A stretch of 64,000 bases of DNA from Acidovorax sp. NCPPB 4044 (GCF_028069655.1 NZ_JAMCOS010000001.1:278001-342000); one strand, 5' to 3'. Positions 1 through 9,108 are shown, numbered from the stretch's first letter. Numbers and translations are program-made. Notes: generated from the sequence alone by a model not told the origin.

Positions 1-1115
1 ACGCCCAGGTCCTTCACGAGGAAGCTCGCCACCACCATGCGCAGCCGGTTGTGCATGTAGCCCGTCTGGTTGATCTGCGCCATGGCGGCATCCACCAGCG
101 GGTAGCCTGTGCGGCCTTCGCACCATGCGGCAAAGCGCTCTTTCGCCTCGGCGCCGTCCTCCCAGGCGATGGCGTCGTACGCGGGCTTGAAGCTCGCTCC
201 CCCGGCCACCTGTGGGTGGTGCGCCAGGATCTGGAAATAGAAATCGCGCCAGATCAGCTCGCTCAGCCAGGTGGCGGCCCCGGCGCTGCCTTTCTGCATG
301 CGGGCATGGGCCGTGCGCGCGGCCTGCCGCGGCGAGAGCGTGCCGAAGCGCAGGTGCACGCTCAGGTAGCTCGGGCCCTTGACGGCCGGAAAGTCGCGAG
401 CGTCGTCGTACCGGTCGATGCGGGCGAGGAAGTCTTCGAACAAGGTGCGCGCACCCGCCATGCCGGGCGGCAGCGGGAGCTTGTCCAGCCCGGCTGGCTC
501 GAAGCCGATGTCCGCCAGCGCAGGCACGCCGCCGCGGGCCCATTGCGGCCGCTCGGCGAGCCGGTGGGCCCGGTTTTCCACGGGGTAGGCACTCAGGTAG
601 AACGCATCCACCTTGCGCAGCCAGGCATTCTTGTAGGGCGTGAACACCGTGTAGGGCGTGCCGCCCTGCGTGAGGATTTCTCCGCGCTCGAAAACGGTGT
701 GGTCCTTGTAGGTCAGCAACCGCACCCCGGTGGCGGCGAGCGCATGGCGCACGCGCGTGTCGCGCTCCAGCGCCCCAGGCTCGTCGTCATGGTTGGCGAA
801 GACCGCCTCCACGCCCAGCCGTCCGGCCAGGGCGGGAATCTCCTCGGCCGCCACCGCGTGCCGCACGATCAGCCCGCCGTGCGGGCGCCCCGACAGCGCG
901 CGCAGGGAGGCGTCGAGCTCCACCAGCGACTCGCGGATGAACTCCACGCGCCGGTCTGCGCGGGGCAGCGGGTCCAGGATGGGCTTGTCGAAAACGAACA
1001 CGCAATGCACCTGCTCGCACTGGCGCAGGGCGTGGTGGAGGGCGGCGTGGTCGTCGCTGCGCAGGTCGCGGCGGAACCAGACCAGGCCGGAGGAAAAGGT
1101 GGGCTCCATGATCAT
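1..1115 (-). CDS. phrB: Deoxyribodipyrimidine photolyase (partial, C-terminus off the left edge)
   Basis: Light-driven repair of cyclobutane pyrimidine dimers with FAD. Read on the minus strand, the frame stays open to base 1, so the C-terminus is missing. The N-terminus carries the photolyase alpha/beta antenna-domain signature GLVWFRRDLR followed by DDHAALHHAL. Further on come TPYKNAW, LSVHLRFGTLS and WLSELIWRDFYFQI, all typical of the FAD-binding domain of class I CPD photolyases, and the last visible part reads GYPLVDAAMAQINQTGYMHNRLRM, a flavin-site hallmark. The start is either 1115 (MIMEP) or 1109 (MEP). It is divergent from algH with only 15 bp between the start codons, so the two share one AT-rich promoter tract (1111-1130). 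Cryptochrome-like function is possible, but the family assignment is secure. Confidence 0.93.
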   Translation of the reverse strand, partial: MIMEPTFSSGLVWFRRDLRSDDHAALHHALRQCEQVHCVFVFDKPILDPLPRADRRVEFIRESLVELDASLRALSGRPHGGLIVRHAVAAEEIPALAGRLGVEAVFANHDDEPGALERDTRVRHALAATGVRLLTYKDHTVFERGEILTQGGTPYTVFTPYKNAWLRKVDAFYLSAYPVENRAHRLAERPQWARGGVPALADIGFEPAGLDKLPLPPGMAGARTLFEDFLARIDRYDDARDFPAVKGPSYLSVHLRFGTLSPRQAARTAHARMQKGSAGAATWLSELIWRDFYFQILAHHPQVAGGASFKPAYDAIAWEDGAEAKERFAAWCEGRTGYPLVDAAMAQINQTGYMHNRLRMVVASFLVKDLG

Positions 1116-1130
1116 CGTTAAAATTGTCGG

Positions 1131-1745
1131 ATGCCTGCCGATTCTGCGCCCATGAACCTGACGCACCACTTCCTGATCGCCATGCCGGGCCTGGAAGACG
1201 AGTCGTTTGCCCGCAGTGTCGTGTACCTGTGCGAACACAGCGAGCGCGGCGCGCTCGGGCTCATCATCAACAAACCGTCCGACCTGAGCCTGCGGGGCCT
1301 GTTCGACAAGGTCGATCTCTCCCTGCGCCGTGAAGACCTCTCCCAGGAACCGGTGTTCCGCGGCGGGCCGGTGCAGACGGAACGCGGCTTCGTGCTCCAT
1401 GAATCCATGAGCGCTCCGCCCAGCGGCGAGGAAGGCGAGGACGAAGAGTCCGCCTACGCCTCCACGATGTCCATCACCCCGGGCGGGCTCGAAATGACCA
1501 CCAGCAAGGATGTGCTGGAGGCCCTGTCCACCGGCGCCGGGCCACGCCGCGTGCTGGTCACGCTGGGCTATGCCTCCTGGGGCGAAGGCCAGCTCGAATC
1601 GGAACTGGCAGAGAACAGCTGGCTGACCGTGGGGGCCGACCTGTCCGTCATCTTCGATACCCCCGTCGGGCAGCGCTACGACCGCGCGCTCGGCCTGCTG
1701 GGCCTGCAGGCCTGGATGCTTTCGCCCGAGGCGGGGCACGCATGA
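1131..1745 (+). CDS. algH: YqgE/AlgH family protein
   Basis: Conserved protein of about 190-200 residues, named for a regulatory effect on alginate in Pseudomonas; its biochemical role is still unclear. Recognised by NLTHHFLIAMPGLEDESFA near the N-terminus, VVYLCEHSERGALGLIINKP, and VTLGYASWGEGQLESEL with ENSWL in the C-terminal half. An alternative start at 1152 (MNLTHHF) would fit the usual family N-terminus. A -10-like TAAAAT at 1119-1124 lies exactly 6 nt before the 1131 ATG, which fits a leaderless transcript and favours 1131. The stop overlaps ruvX by 4 bp (ATGA), and AlgH-RuvX is a widespread gene pair. Confidence 0.93.
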   Translation: MPADSAPMNLTHHFLIAMPGLEDESFARSVVYLCEHSERGALGLIINKPSDLSLRGLFDKVDLSLRREDLSQEPVFRGGPVQTERGFVLHESMSAPPSGEEGEDEESAYASTMSITPGGLEMTTSKDVLEALSTGAGPRRVLVTLGYASWGEGQLESELAENSWLTVGADLSVIFDTPVGQRYDRALGLLGLQAWMLSPEAGHA

Positions 1746-2206
1746 GCGGCCCCATGCCAGACCCGTCGCCCGCCGCTGCCGCCGTTCCCCCTCCCTCTGC
1801 CGCTATCGCCGTTCCCGCGCATCTGCAGTCCTTCCTGGCCTTCGATTTCGGTGCCAGGCGCACCGGCGTGGCGGTGGGTTCGCGGTTGCTGCGCACGGCC
1901 ACGCCCCAGGCCACGATCCGCGCCGAAGGGGCGGATGCACGCTTCGCCGCCGTGGCCGAGCGCCTGCGCGAATGGCAGCCGGATGCACTCGTGGTGGGCG
2001 TGCCCTACCACCCAGACGGCGCTGCGCACGAGAACACGGCGCGGGCGCTCAAGTTCGCGCGGCAGTTGCGCGGCCGCTTCGGCCTGCCGGTGTTCGAGGT
2101 GGACGAGCGCTACAGCACCACCGAAGCGCACGCGGGTGGCGCAAAAGATGCCGATGCCGCCTCGGCCTGCATCATCCTGGAACAGTTTTTGAGGCAACTT
2201 CCATGA
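1742..2206 (+). CDS. ruvX: Putative pre-16S rRNA nuclease (YqgF/RuvX, RNase H-like)
   Basis: 154-residue member of the YqgF family, which trims the 5' end of pre-16S rRNA and was once thought to be a Holliday junction resolvase. The RNase H-fold strand with the first catalytic Asp is seen in LAFDFGARRTGVAVG (residues ~31-45). The middle motif VVGVPYHPDG and the C-terminal VDERYSTTEA (second acidic centre), ending with DAASACIILEQFL, complete the family pattern. The N-terminal ~25 residues are Ala/Pro-rich and longer than in E. coli. It overlaps algH by 4 bp and pyrR by 4 bp (ATGA), so translation is probably coupled. Confidence 0.94.
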   Translation: MSGPMPDPSPAAAAVPPPSAAIAVPAHLQSFLAFDFGARRTGVAVGSRLLRTATPQATIRAEGADARFAAVAERLREWQPDALVVGVPYHPDGAAHENTARALKFARQLRGRFGLPVFEVDERYSTTEAHAGGAKDADAASACIILEQFLRQLP

Positions 2207-2727
2207 GTCCGACCCCTTCCTCCGCCCCCGCCGGGGCCCTGACGCTCGACGCCGAGGCGCTCTACCGCGAACTGCTGGCGGGCGTGCGCGCACTGCGCAC
2301 GCCGCAGACGCAGCTGGCCGGCATCGCGTCCGGCGGTGCCTGGCTGGCCGAGCGGCTGCAGCAGGACCTGGGCCTGCCCGGCGATGCGGGCGTGCTGTCT
2401 TCCGCGCTGCACCGCGACGATTTCTCCCAGCGCGGCCTCTCCGCGAGCGCGCAGACGCGCCTGGGCTTCGAGGTGAACGGCGCCGACATCCTGCTGCTGG
2501 ACGACGTGCTCTATACGGGCCGCACCATCCGCGCGGTGATCAACGAACTGTTCGACTACGGCCGCCCCGCGCGCGTGCGGCTCGCCGTGCTCGTGGACCG
2601 CGGCGGGCGCGAGCTGCCCGTGCAGGCGGACTTCGCGGCCGCCCGTGTCGCGCTGCCTGCCGCGCAGTCCCTGGCGCTCGCCCGCGCGGACGGCGGCGCC
2701 TTCCACTTCCATGTCCAGGAGGCCTGA
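2203..2727 (+). CDS. pyrR: PyrR-type uracil phosphoribosyltransferase / pyr operon regulator
   Basis: 174 residues. It carries the PRPP-binding motif [13 protein letters not shown] (residues ~96-108), characteristic of type I phosphoribosyltransferases, and [19 protein letters not shown], which is specific to PyrR. Known members bind pyr mRNA (Gram-positives) and/or make UMP from uracil and PRPP. It sits directly in front of pyrB with a 4-bp gap, so a pyrimidine role is clear, but no PyrR-type RNA anti-antiterminator is evident here and mRNA binding cannot be claimed. It begins inside the stop of ruvX (ATGA overlap). Confidence 0.93.
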   Translation: MSPTPSSAPAGALTLDAEALYRELLAGVRALRTPQTQLAGIASGGAWLAERLQQDLGLPGDAGVLSSALHRDDFSQRGLSASAQTRLGFEVNGADILLLDDVLYTGRTIRAVINELFDYGRPARVRLAVLVDRGGRELPVQADFAAARVALPAAQSLALARADGGAFHFHVQEA

Positions 2728-2731
2728 AGCC

Positions 2732-3694
2732 GTGCTCTCCAAGCGCAACCCCCAGCTCAACCGCAACGGCGAGTTGATCCACCTGCTCTCGATCGAGGGC
2801 CTGCCCAAGAGCATCGTCACCCACATCCTCGACACGGCGGCGAACTTCGTCTCGGTGAACGACCGCGAGGTCAAGAAGGTGCCGCTGCTGCGCGGCAAGA
2901 GCGTGTTCAACCTGTTCTTCGAGAACAGCACCCGCACCCGCACCACGTTCGAGATCGCGGCCAAGCGGCTGTCCGCCGACGTCATCAACCTCGACATCGC
3001 GCGCTCCTCGGCCAGCAAGGGCGAGTCGCTGCTCGACACCATCGCCAACCTCTCGGCCATGGCGGCCGACCTGTTCGTTGTGCGGCACAGCGAATCGGGC
3101 GCGCCCTACCTGATCGCGCAGCACGTGGCGCCGCACGTGCACGTGATCAATGCGGGCGACGGCCGGCATGCGCACCCCACGCAGGGGCTGCTCGACATGT
3201 ACACCATCCGCCACTACAAGAAGGATTTCAGCAACCTCACGGTGGCCATCGTGGGCGACGTGCTGCACTCGCGCGTGGCGCGCTCGGACATCCACGGCCT
3301 CACCACGCTGGGCTGCCCCGAGGTGCGCGTGGTCGGCCCGCGCACGCTGGTGCCCGGCGACCTGTCGCAGATGGGCGTGCGCGTGTGCCACACGCTCGAG
3401 GAAGGCATCAAGGACGCCGACGTGGTGATCATGCTGCGCCTGCAGAACGAGCGCATGAGCGGCGCGCTGCTGCCCTCCAGCCAGGAATATTTCAAGAGCT
3501 TCGGCCTCACGCCCGAGAAACTGCAGCTCGCCAAGCCCGACGCCATCGTCATGCACCCCGGCCCCATCAACCGCGGTGTGGAGATCGACTCCGCCGTGGT
3601 GGACGGCAAGCAGAGCGTGATCCTGCCGCAGGTGACCTTCGGCATCGCCGTGCGCATGGCGGTGATGTCCATCGTGGCGGGCAACGAAGCCTGA
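2732..3694 (+). CDS. pyrB: Aspartate carbamoyltransferase catalytic subunit
   Basis: Condenses carbamoyl phosphate and aspartate to carbamoyl aspartate, the committed step of UMP synthesis. 320 residues from a GTG start at 2732, which gives the standard N-terminus ([19 protein letters not shown]); an in-frame ATG at 2711 would add seven residues inside pyrR. The carbamoyl-phosphate loop [12 protein letters not shown] (S66-T69 region) and the second substrate motif SSASKGES are present, as are [12 protein letters not shown] and [12 protein letters not shown] near the C-terminus. It is followed by the pseudo-dihydroorotase pyrC', the arrangement in which betaproteobacterial and pseudomonad ATCase forms a PyrB6-PyrC'6 dodecamer. 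No pyrI regulatory chain is present. Confidence 0.97.
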   Translation: MLSKRNPQLNRNGELIHLLSIEGLPKSIVTHILDTAANFVSVNDREVKKVPLLRGKSVFNLFFENSTRTRTTFEIAAKRLSADVINLDIARSSASKGESLLDTIANLSAMAADLFVVRHSESGAPYLIAQHVAPHVHVINAGDGRHAHPTQGLLDMYTIRHYKKDFSNLTVAIVGDVLHSRVARSDIHGLTTLGCPEVRVVGPRTLVPGDLSQMGVRVCHTLEEGIKDADVVIMLRLQNERMSGALLPSSQEYFKSFGLTPEKLQLAKPDAIVMHPGPINRGVEIDSAVVDGKQSVILPQVTFGIAVRMAVMSIVAGNEA

Positions 3695-3696
3695 GG

Positions 3697-3743
3697 TTTG
3701 CTATGTTTTTAATAGCTGCTTGCCCAATGGAACCGGCGGCATC
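3697..3743 (+). repeat. 47-bp dispersed repeat, copy A (pyrB-pyrC' junction)
   Basis: Full-length copy of the 47-bp element described in the findings. Pattern: TTTGCT, 10 variable bases, TAGC(A/T), 7 bases, CAATG, then CCGGCGGCAT. It fills nearly the whole gap between pyrB and pyrC'. The ends TTTGCTAT and ATAGC can pair into a short hairpin. It lies in the sense direction of the operon. Confidence 0.75.
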
Positions 3744-3764
3744 CAGCGCTTTTGGCATGAAATC

Positions 3765-5060
3765 ATGAAGATACTGATCCAGAACGGCCGGGTGCTCGAT
3801 CCGGCCACCGGATACGACCGGGTGGGCGATGTGGCCGTGGCGGCGGGGCGCGTGATCGCGATCGGACAGGCGCCGCACGACTTCCAGCCCGCCCGCACGA
3901 TCGACGCCACGGGCTGCCTGGTGCTGCCGGGCCTGGTGGACCTGGCCGCGCGCCTGCGCGAGCCCGGGTACGAGCACGAAGGCATGCTCGAGTCCGAAAT
4001 GGCCGCGGCCGTGGCGGGTGGGGTGACCAGCCTCGTGTGCCCGCCCGACACCGATCCGGTGCTGGACGAGCCCGGCCTGGTGGAGATGCTCAAGTTCCGC
4101 GCCGAGAAGCTGCACCGGGCGCGCCTCTTCCCGCTGGGCGCGCTCACGCGCGGCCTGGCCGGCGAGGTGCTGACCGAGATGGCGGAACTCACCGAATCGG
4201 GCTGCGTGGGTTTCGGCCAGGCGGATGTGCCGCTGGCCAGCACGCAGGTGCAGCAGCGCGCGCTGCAGTACGCCGCGACCTTCGGCTACACCGTCTGGCT
4301 GCGCCCGCAGGAACTGCACCTGGGCAAGGGAGTGGCGGCCAGCGGGCCGCTGGCCACGCGGCTGGGCCTCTCGGGCGTGCCCGTGGCGGCCGAGACCATC
4401 GCGCTGCACACGATCTTCGAATTGCTCAAGACCACGGGCGCGCGGGTGCACCTGTGCAGGCTCTCCAGCGCGGCGGGCGTGCAGCTCGTGCGGCAGGCGA
4501 AGGCGGAGGGCCTCAAGGTCACCTGCGACGTCAGCATCAATTCGCTGCTGCTCACCGACACCGACATCGGTTACTTCGACAGCCGCGCGCGCCTGTCGCC
4601 CCCGCTGCGCCAGCAGCGCGACCGCGATGCGCTGCTGGCCGGGCTGGCCGACGGCACCATCGACGCGCTGGTGTCCGACCACACGCCGGTCGACGAAGAC
4701 GCCAAGACGCTGCCCTTCGCCGAGGCCGAGCCCGGCGCGACGGGCCTGGAACTGCTGGCCAGCATCGCCCTCAAGTGGTCGCGCGACCATGGCGCGCCGC
4801 TGGCCCGCGCCTTCGCCACCGTCACGGCCGAGCCGGCCCGCGTGCTGGGTTCCGCGCTCGGCACGCTCGCGGCCAGCGCCGGCCGTATCGCGGAGGGTGG
4901 CGTGGCCGACCTGTGCGTGTTCGATCCCGAGGCCGCATGGACCGTGGCGCCCGAAGCGCTGCGCAGCCAGGGGCGCCATACGCCGTTCTCCGGCTACGAA
5001 CTGCCGGGGCGCGTGCGCTGCACGCTGGTCGGCGGCGTCGTCGCGTTCGAGCAGGGCTGA
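3765..5060 (+). CDS. pyrC': Non-catalytic dihydroorotase homologue (pseudo-DHOase, PyrC'/PyrX)
   Basis: 431-residue member of the class I dihydroorotase family. The fold motifs survive (ATGCLVLPGLVDL, LREPGYEHEG, SDHTP, TAEPARVLG, GGVADLCVFDP), but the metal ligands are gone. The canonical HxH after GLVD is AAR here; the usual central histidine motifs read LCRLSS and VSINSLLLT; and DHAPH is DHTPV. It is therefore very unlikely to hydrolyse dihydroorotate. In Pseudomonas such an inactive subunit is required to assemble active PyrB, and its position 70 bp after pyrB fits that structural role. Catalytic DHOase must be encoded elsewhere. Start 3765 gives MKILIQNGRVLDP, the normal family N-terminus. 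Confidence 0.92.
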   Translation: MKILIQNGRVLDPATGYDRVGDVAVAAGRVIAIGQAPHDFQPARTIDATGCLVLPGLVDLAARLREPGYEHEGMLESEMAAAVAGGVTSLVCPPDTDPVLDEPGLVEMLKFRAEKLHRARLFPLGALTRGLAGEVLTEMAELTESGCVGFGQADVPLASTQVQQRALQYAATFGYTVWLRPQELHLGKGVAASGPLATRLGLSGVPVAAETIALHTIFELLKTTGARVHLCRLSSAAGVQLVRQAKAEGLKVTCDVSINSLLLTDTDIGYFDSRARLSPPLRQQRDRDALLAGLADGTIDALVSDHTPVDEDAKTLPFAEAEPGATGLELLASIALKWSRDHGAPLARAFATVTAEPARVLGSALGTLAASAGRIAEGGVADLCVFDPEAAWTVAPEALRSQGRHTPFSGYELPGRVRCTLVGGVVAFEQG

Positions 5061-5069
5061 CCCCGGCGC

Positions 5070-5810
5070 ATGCTGCGTTCCCTGCGTGCCGTGGCGCGCC
5101 TGCTGCGGCTCATCGCCCACATCCTGGCCGGACTGGCCACGGTGCTGCTGCGCTTTCCCCGGCTCTCGCCCGACCAGCAGCATGCGCGCGTGCAGGCGTG
5201 GTCGCGTGCCCTGCTGGCGCATGCCGGCATCGCGCTGGAAATCCGCGGCACGCCCCCTGCCGGCGGGCCGGTGGTGCTGGTGGCCAACCACCTGTCCTGG
5301 CTCGACATCTCCGTGATGCACGCGGCGCGGCACTGCCGGTTCATCTCCAAGTCGGACGTGCAGCGCTGGCCCGTGATCGGGCGGCTGGCCACGGCAGCGG
5401 GCACGCTCTACATCGAACGCAACACGCGGCGCGATGCCATGCGCATCGTGCGCCTGATGCAGGAAGCGCTGCAGCGCCGGGAAGTGCTGGGCGTGTTCCC
5501 CGAAGGCACCACCGGCGACGGCACGGCGCTGCTGCCGTTCCACGCCAACCTGCTGCAGGCGGCGGTGCTGGCCGACGCACCCGTGCAGCCCGTGGGCCTG
5601 CGCTTCATCGACCGTGCCACCGGCCGGCCCAGTGCGGCGGTGCTCTACGTGGGCGACGACACGCTGGTGGGTTCGCTCTGGCGCGTGCTGCGCTCCGATG
5701 CCATCACGGCCGTCGTGCACTATGGCGCGCCCCAGCATGCGGCGGGGCGCGACCGGCGTGTCTGGGCAGAGGATCTGCGCCAGGCCGTGGACGGATTGCG
5801 GCAAGGCTGA
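5070..5810 (+). CDS. plsC: 1-acyl-sn-glycerol-3-phosphate acyltransferase (PlsC family)
   Basis: Transfers an acyl chain to lysophosphatidic acid to make phosphatidic acid at the inner membrane. 246 residues. The catalytic HX4D motif is seen in VANHLSWLDIS, the substrate-binding FPEGT in GVFPEGTTGDG, and the middle block RFISKSDVQRWPVIG with TLYIERNTRRDAMR is typical. A hydrophobic N-terminal stretch (residues ~1-30) suggests membrane anchoring. It begins 9 bp after pyrC' and so is probably the last gene of the operon. It could act on other lysolipids or ornithine lipids; the acyltransferase fold itself is certain. Confidence 0.92.
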   Translation: MLRSLRAVARLLRLIAHILAGLATVLLRFPRLSPDQQHARVQAWSRALLAHAGIALEIRGTPPAGGPVVLVANHLSWLDISVMHAARHCRFISKSDVQRWPVIGRLATAAGTLYIERNTRRDAMRIVRLMQEALQRREVLGVFPEGTTGDGTALLPFHANLLQAAVLADAPVQPVGLRFIDRATGRPSAAVLYVGDDTLVGSLWRVLRSDAITAVVHYGAPQHAAGRDRRVWAEDLRQAVDGLRQG

Positions 5811-5852
5811 GCCCGCCTCGCGTTCCCGTCCCCGCTTTGCGTTCCTGCTGCT

Positions 5853-6917
5853 TCAGGCCCGCGGGAACGCCACCACGTGGTCCACCTCGGGCCGGATGCC
5901 GATCCAGTCGCCCACCGCATGGTCGTGGTGGCTCGGCACATGCGCCATCACCGTGAGGCCGTCCGCCAGCTGCAGCGTGTAGAGGAATTCGGACCCCCGG
6001 AAGGCCTTGCGGAGGATGCGTGCCTGCACGGGCGAGGCATCGTCGTGCACGACATCGTCGGCGCGCAGCAGCACATCGCATTCGCCACCGGGGTAGCTGG
6101 CCGGCAGGGGGCACTCGGCCGCGTCGCCGAAGTCGCCCAGCGGGGTGCGGACCAGCACTTCGTCGCCGCGCTGCTCCAGCGTGGCGGGCGCAAAGACGCC
6201 GTGGCCGATGAAGTCGGCCACGAAACGCGTCGCAGGGCGGTGGTAGAGCGCATAGGCATCGTCCCACTGGTGGAGCGTTCCGCTCTCCATCACGCCGATG
6301 CGGTCGCCGATGGCGAACGCTTCGAGCTGGTCATGGGTGACGAACAGCGCTGTGGCGCCCGCGGCCTTGAGGATGCCGCGCACCTCGTGCGCCAGCCGTT
6401 CGCGCAGGTCCACGTCGAGGTTGGAGAAGGGCTCGTCCAGCAGCATGAGCTGCGGGCGCGGCGCCAGGGCGCGCGCCAGGGCCACGCGCTGCTGCTGCCC
6501 GCCCGAGAGTTCGTGCGGATAGCGCGCCGCGCTGCCTTCGAGGCCCACGAGGCGCAGCACTTCGTCCACGCGCGCCGCCTGCTCGGCGCGGGAGATCCGG
6601 TGGATGCCGAAGGCCACGTTCCTGCCCACCGAGAGGTGCGGGAACAGGGCGTAATCCTGGAACACCATGCCGATGCGCCGGCGCTCGGGCGGCATGCTGT
6701 GCACTGCGCCGCCCACGCGTTCGGCGGCCAGCCGGATCTCGCCGGAGGTGACGGGCTCCAGGCCGGCCACGGCGCGCAGCAGCGTGGTCTTGCCGCAGCC
6801 CGAGGGGCCGATCAGCACGCCGATCTCGCCGGCCGCCAGGCCCAGCGTGACGCCGCGCACGGCAGCCTGCGCGCGGCCGGGGTAGCGCACTTCCAGTTGG
6901 TTGACTTCGAGGAACAT
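5853..6917 (-). CDS. fbpC: Fe3+-type ABC transporter ATP-binding protein (FbpC/PotA-like)
   Basis: 354-residue ABC ATPase. Walker A GPSGCGKTT (residues ~37-45), Q-loop VFQDYALFPHL, signature LSGGQQQR, Walker B MLLDEPFSNLD and the switch His in FVTHDQ are all present. The C-terminal ~120 residues form a TOBE-like regulatory region, as in ferric-iron and molybdate importers. The divergent neighbour encodes a double-length permease of the FbpB type, so the pair most likely imports Fe3+. No binding-protein gene lies beside them. A TAGAAT hexamer at 6924-6929 is exactly 6 nt before the ATG on this strand, indicating a leaderless mRNA. Thiamine or 2-aminoethylphosphonate transport is a less likely alternative. 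Confidence 0.88.
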   Translation of the reverse strand: MFLEVNQLEVRYPGRAQAAVRGVTLGLAAGEIGVLIGPSGCGKTTLLRAVAGLEPVTSGEIRLAAERVGGAVHSMPPERRRIGMVFQDYALFPHLSVGRNVAFGIHRISRAEQAARVDEVLRLVGLEGSAARYPHELSGGQQQRVALARALAPRPQLMLLDEPFSNLDVDLRERLAHEVRGILKAAGATALFVTHDQLEAFAIGDRIGVMESGTLHQWDDAYALYHRPATRFVADFIGHGVFAPATLEQRGDEVLVRTPLGDFGDAAECPLPASYPGGECDVLLRADDVVHDDASPVQARILRKAFRGSEFLYTLQLADGLTVMAHVPSHHDHAVGDWIGIRPEVDHVVAFPRA

Positions 6918-6991
6918 GCGTGGATTCTAGAAGGGGGCAATGCGTAGAATTCGCATTTGCATCCAGAGCGGCCGGCGCGGCTTCGTGGCGG

Positions 6992-8701
6992 GTGGCTTCC
7001 GCCGCACCGCTCCTGGCCGATTCCGTCGTTCCGCTTCTGTCCTTCCGTCTCCTTGCCCCTCCTTCCGTTTTGCGTCTTCTCTCCGCCCTGCGCTCCATTC
7101 CCCTCCTGCTGCTGGCGTTCGCGCTGACCCTGCCCGTGCTGGCCGTGCTGGCGTCGTGGCTTCCGTGGGGGCATGGCGGTGAGGAAGCCACGGGCATCCT
7201 GCGCGAGATGGCGGCCACGGTGCTGCCCGGCTATTTCGCCACCACGGTGTGGCTGGCCGTGGCCGTGGGCGCGGGCGCGGCCCTGGTGGGCACGGCCACG
7301 GCGGCGGCGGTGACGCTGTTCGATTTCCGGGGGCGGCGCACACTCGAATGGCTGCTGCTGCTCCCGCTCGCCATGCCGGCCTACGTCACGGCGTACGCGT
7401 ACACCGATTTCCTGCAGTTCAGCGGCCCGCTGCAGGTCTGGCTGCGCGCCAGCTACGGGCTGGAAGGGCGCCTGCTGCCCGAGGTGCGCAGCCTGGGCGG
7501 CGCGGTGTGGGTGTTCATCTTCTCGCTCTACCCGTATGTGTACCTGCTGGCGCGCACGGCGCTGGGCGAGCGCGCCGCGCACCTCATGGAGGCCGCGCGC
7601 CTGCTGGGGGCGCCGCTCGCGCGCCGCGTGCGCACCGTGGCACTGCCGCTGGCGCGGCCCGCGGTGGCGGCGGGCGTGGCGCTGGTGCTGATGGAGACGC
7701 TGGCCGATTTCGGCGTGGCCAGCTATTTCGGCATCCAGACCTTCACCACGGGCATCTACAAGGCCTGGCTGTCGATGGACAACCGCCTGGCCGCCGCGCA
7801 GCTCGCCACCATCCTGCTGGTGCTGGTGGTCGTGCTGCTGCAGTTGGAGCAGCGTGCGCAGCGGCGCATGCGCTTTGCCACCAGCGGCGTGGGCCGCGCC
7901 GGCTCGGCCGAAGCGCAGCCGCAGCGGCTCATGGGCTGGCGCTGTGCGGTGGCCTGGGGCGTTTGCGCCGTGCCGGTGGCGATGGGCTTCTTCGCGCCCG
8001 TGGCCTTCATGCTGCGGCCGCTGGCGGCGGACTGGTCCGTGCTGCCGTGGGGCCGCTTCGTGGAATGGGCGGGCCACAGCGTGCGGCTGGGGGCGATCAC
8101 GGCGGTGCTGGCGGTGGGTGTGGCGATGGCGCTGGCGTTCGCCGTGCGGCGGCGCGCGGGGCGGCTCACGCGCGGCGTGGTGCAGCTGGCCAGCGTGGGC
8201 TACGCGGTGCCCGGCGCGGTGATCGTCGTGGGCCTGCTGCTGCCCGTGGGCTGGCTGCAGGCCGTGGCGCCGGACTGGGGCGTGCCGGCGATCATCACCG
8301 CCACGGCGGTGGGCATCGTGTGGGCCTACCTGGTGCGCTTTTGCGCCGTGGCGCTGCAGTCGGTGCAGAGCGGCTATGCGCGCATCCCTGCCAGCCTGGA
8401 CGATTCCGCGCGCATGTTGGGCACGGGCAGCGCGGGGCTGCTGGCGCGGGTGCACTGGCCGCTGTTGCGCCGGTCCACGGCGGCGGCGGCGCTGCTGGTG
8501 TTCGTGGACGTGATGAAAGAGCTGCCGGCCACGATGGTGCTGCGCCCCTTCAACAGCGACACCCTGGCCGTCGTGGCCTACCAGCTGGCACGTGACGAGC
8601 GCCTGGGCGAGGCGGCCCTGCCTTCGCTCGCACTGGTGGCCGTGGGCCTGGTGCCGGTGATCCTGCTGAGCCGCACGCTGCGCGCCTCCGGCCCGCGCTG
8701 A
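6992..8701 (+). CDS. fbpB: Fe3+-type ABC transporter permease, fused double-domain (FbpB-like)
   Basis: Inner-membrane permease with about 12 predicted membrane segments in two homologous halves. Each half has an EAA-type loop: EAARLLGAPLARRVRTVALP in the first and DDSARMLGTGSAGLLARVHWP in the second, as in single-chain FbpB/SfuB permeases. MPAYVTAYAYTDF is typical of iron transporters. The start is uncertain because no ATG exists in a suitable place: GTG 6992 is chosen here, while TTG 7070 or GTG 6920 are possible. A TAGAAT at 6945-6950 could be the -10. It diverges from the ATPase gene with which it presumably works. The periplasmic binding protein must be encoded elsewhere. Confidence 0.85.
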   Translation: MASAAPLLADSVVPLLSFRLLAPPSVLRLLSALRSIPLLLLAFALTLPVLAVLASWLPWGHGGEEATGILREMAATVLPGYFATTVWLAVAVGAGAALVGTATAAAVTLFDFRGRRTLEWLLLLPLAMPAYVTAYAYTDFLQFSGPLQVWLRASYGLEGRLLPEVRSLGGAVWVFIFSLYPYVYLLARTALGERAAHLMEAARLLGAPLARRVRTVALPLARPAVAAGVALVLMETLADFGVASYFGIQTFTTGIYKAWLSMDNRLAAAQLATILLVLVVVLLQLEQRAQRRMRFATSGVGRAGSAEAQPQRLMGWRCAVAWGVCAVPVAMGFFAPVAFMLRPLAADWSVLPWGRFVEWAGHSVRLGAITAVLAVGVAMALAFAVRRRAGRLTRGVVQLASVGYAVPGAVIVVGLLLPVGWLQAVAPDWGVPAIITATAVGIVWAYLVRFCAVALQSVQSGYARIPASLDDSARMLGTGSAGLLARVHWPLLRRSTAAAALLVFVDVMKELPATMVLRPFNSDTLAVVAYQLARDERLGEAALPSLALVAVGLVPVILLSRTLRASGPR

Positions 8702-8730
8702 CCGGCCTGCCGCGCTCCTACACTCGCGGC

Positions 8731-9108
8731 ATGACGACCCCGACACCCCGCGACGACATCACGATCTACCACAACGCCCGCTGCAGCAATTCACGCGGCG
8801 CCCTGGCCCTGCTGCGCGAGCGCGGCATCGAGCCGCACATCGTGGATTACCTTGCCCAGCCGCTGGACGAAGCCGCGCTGCGTGGCCTGTTCGCCGCGGT
8901 GGGCGGGCCGGTGCGTGCGCTGCTGCGCACCAAGGAGGCCGCCTACCAGGCGCTGGGCCTGGACGACGAAGCCATCGGCGATGCGGCGCTCATCGCGCAG
9001 GTGGCCCGGCATCCAGAACTGATGAACCGGCCCATCGTGGCCACGCCGCTCGGCGCGCGCTTGTGCCGGCCGCCGGAGACGGTGCTCGAACTGCTGTCGA
9101 GCGCCTGA
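8731..9108 (+). CDS. arsC: ArsC-family reductase (arsenate reductase-like, glutaredoxin-dependent type)
   Basis: 125 residues with the ArsC/Spx thioredoxin-like fold. Active-site segment ITIYHNARCSNSRGALALL has the catalytic Cys18 and the following SxR. LLRTKEAAYQALGL and the substrate-binding Arg in MNRPIVAT match the arsenate reductases of the ArsC/YfgD type. No other ars genes (arsB, arsR, arsH) are nearby, so it may be a general YfgD-like protein rather than an arsenic resistance determinant. A TACACT hexamer at 8719-8724 lies exactly 6 nt before the ATG, which suggests a leaderless transcript. Confidence 0.88.
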   Translation: MTTPTPRDDITIYHNARCSNSRGALALLRERGIEPHIVDYLAQPLDEAALRGLFAAVGGPVRALLRTKEAAYQALGLDDEAIGDAALIAQVARHPELMNRPIVATPLGARLCRPPETVLELLSSA

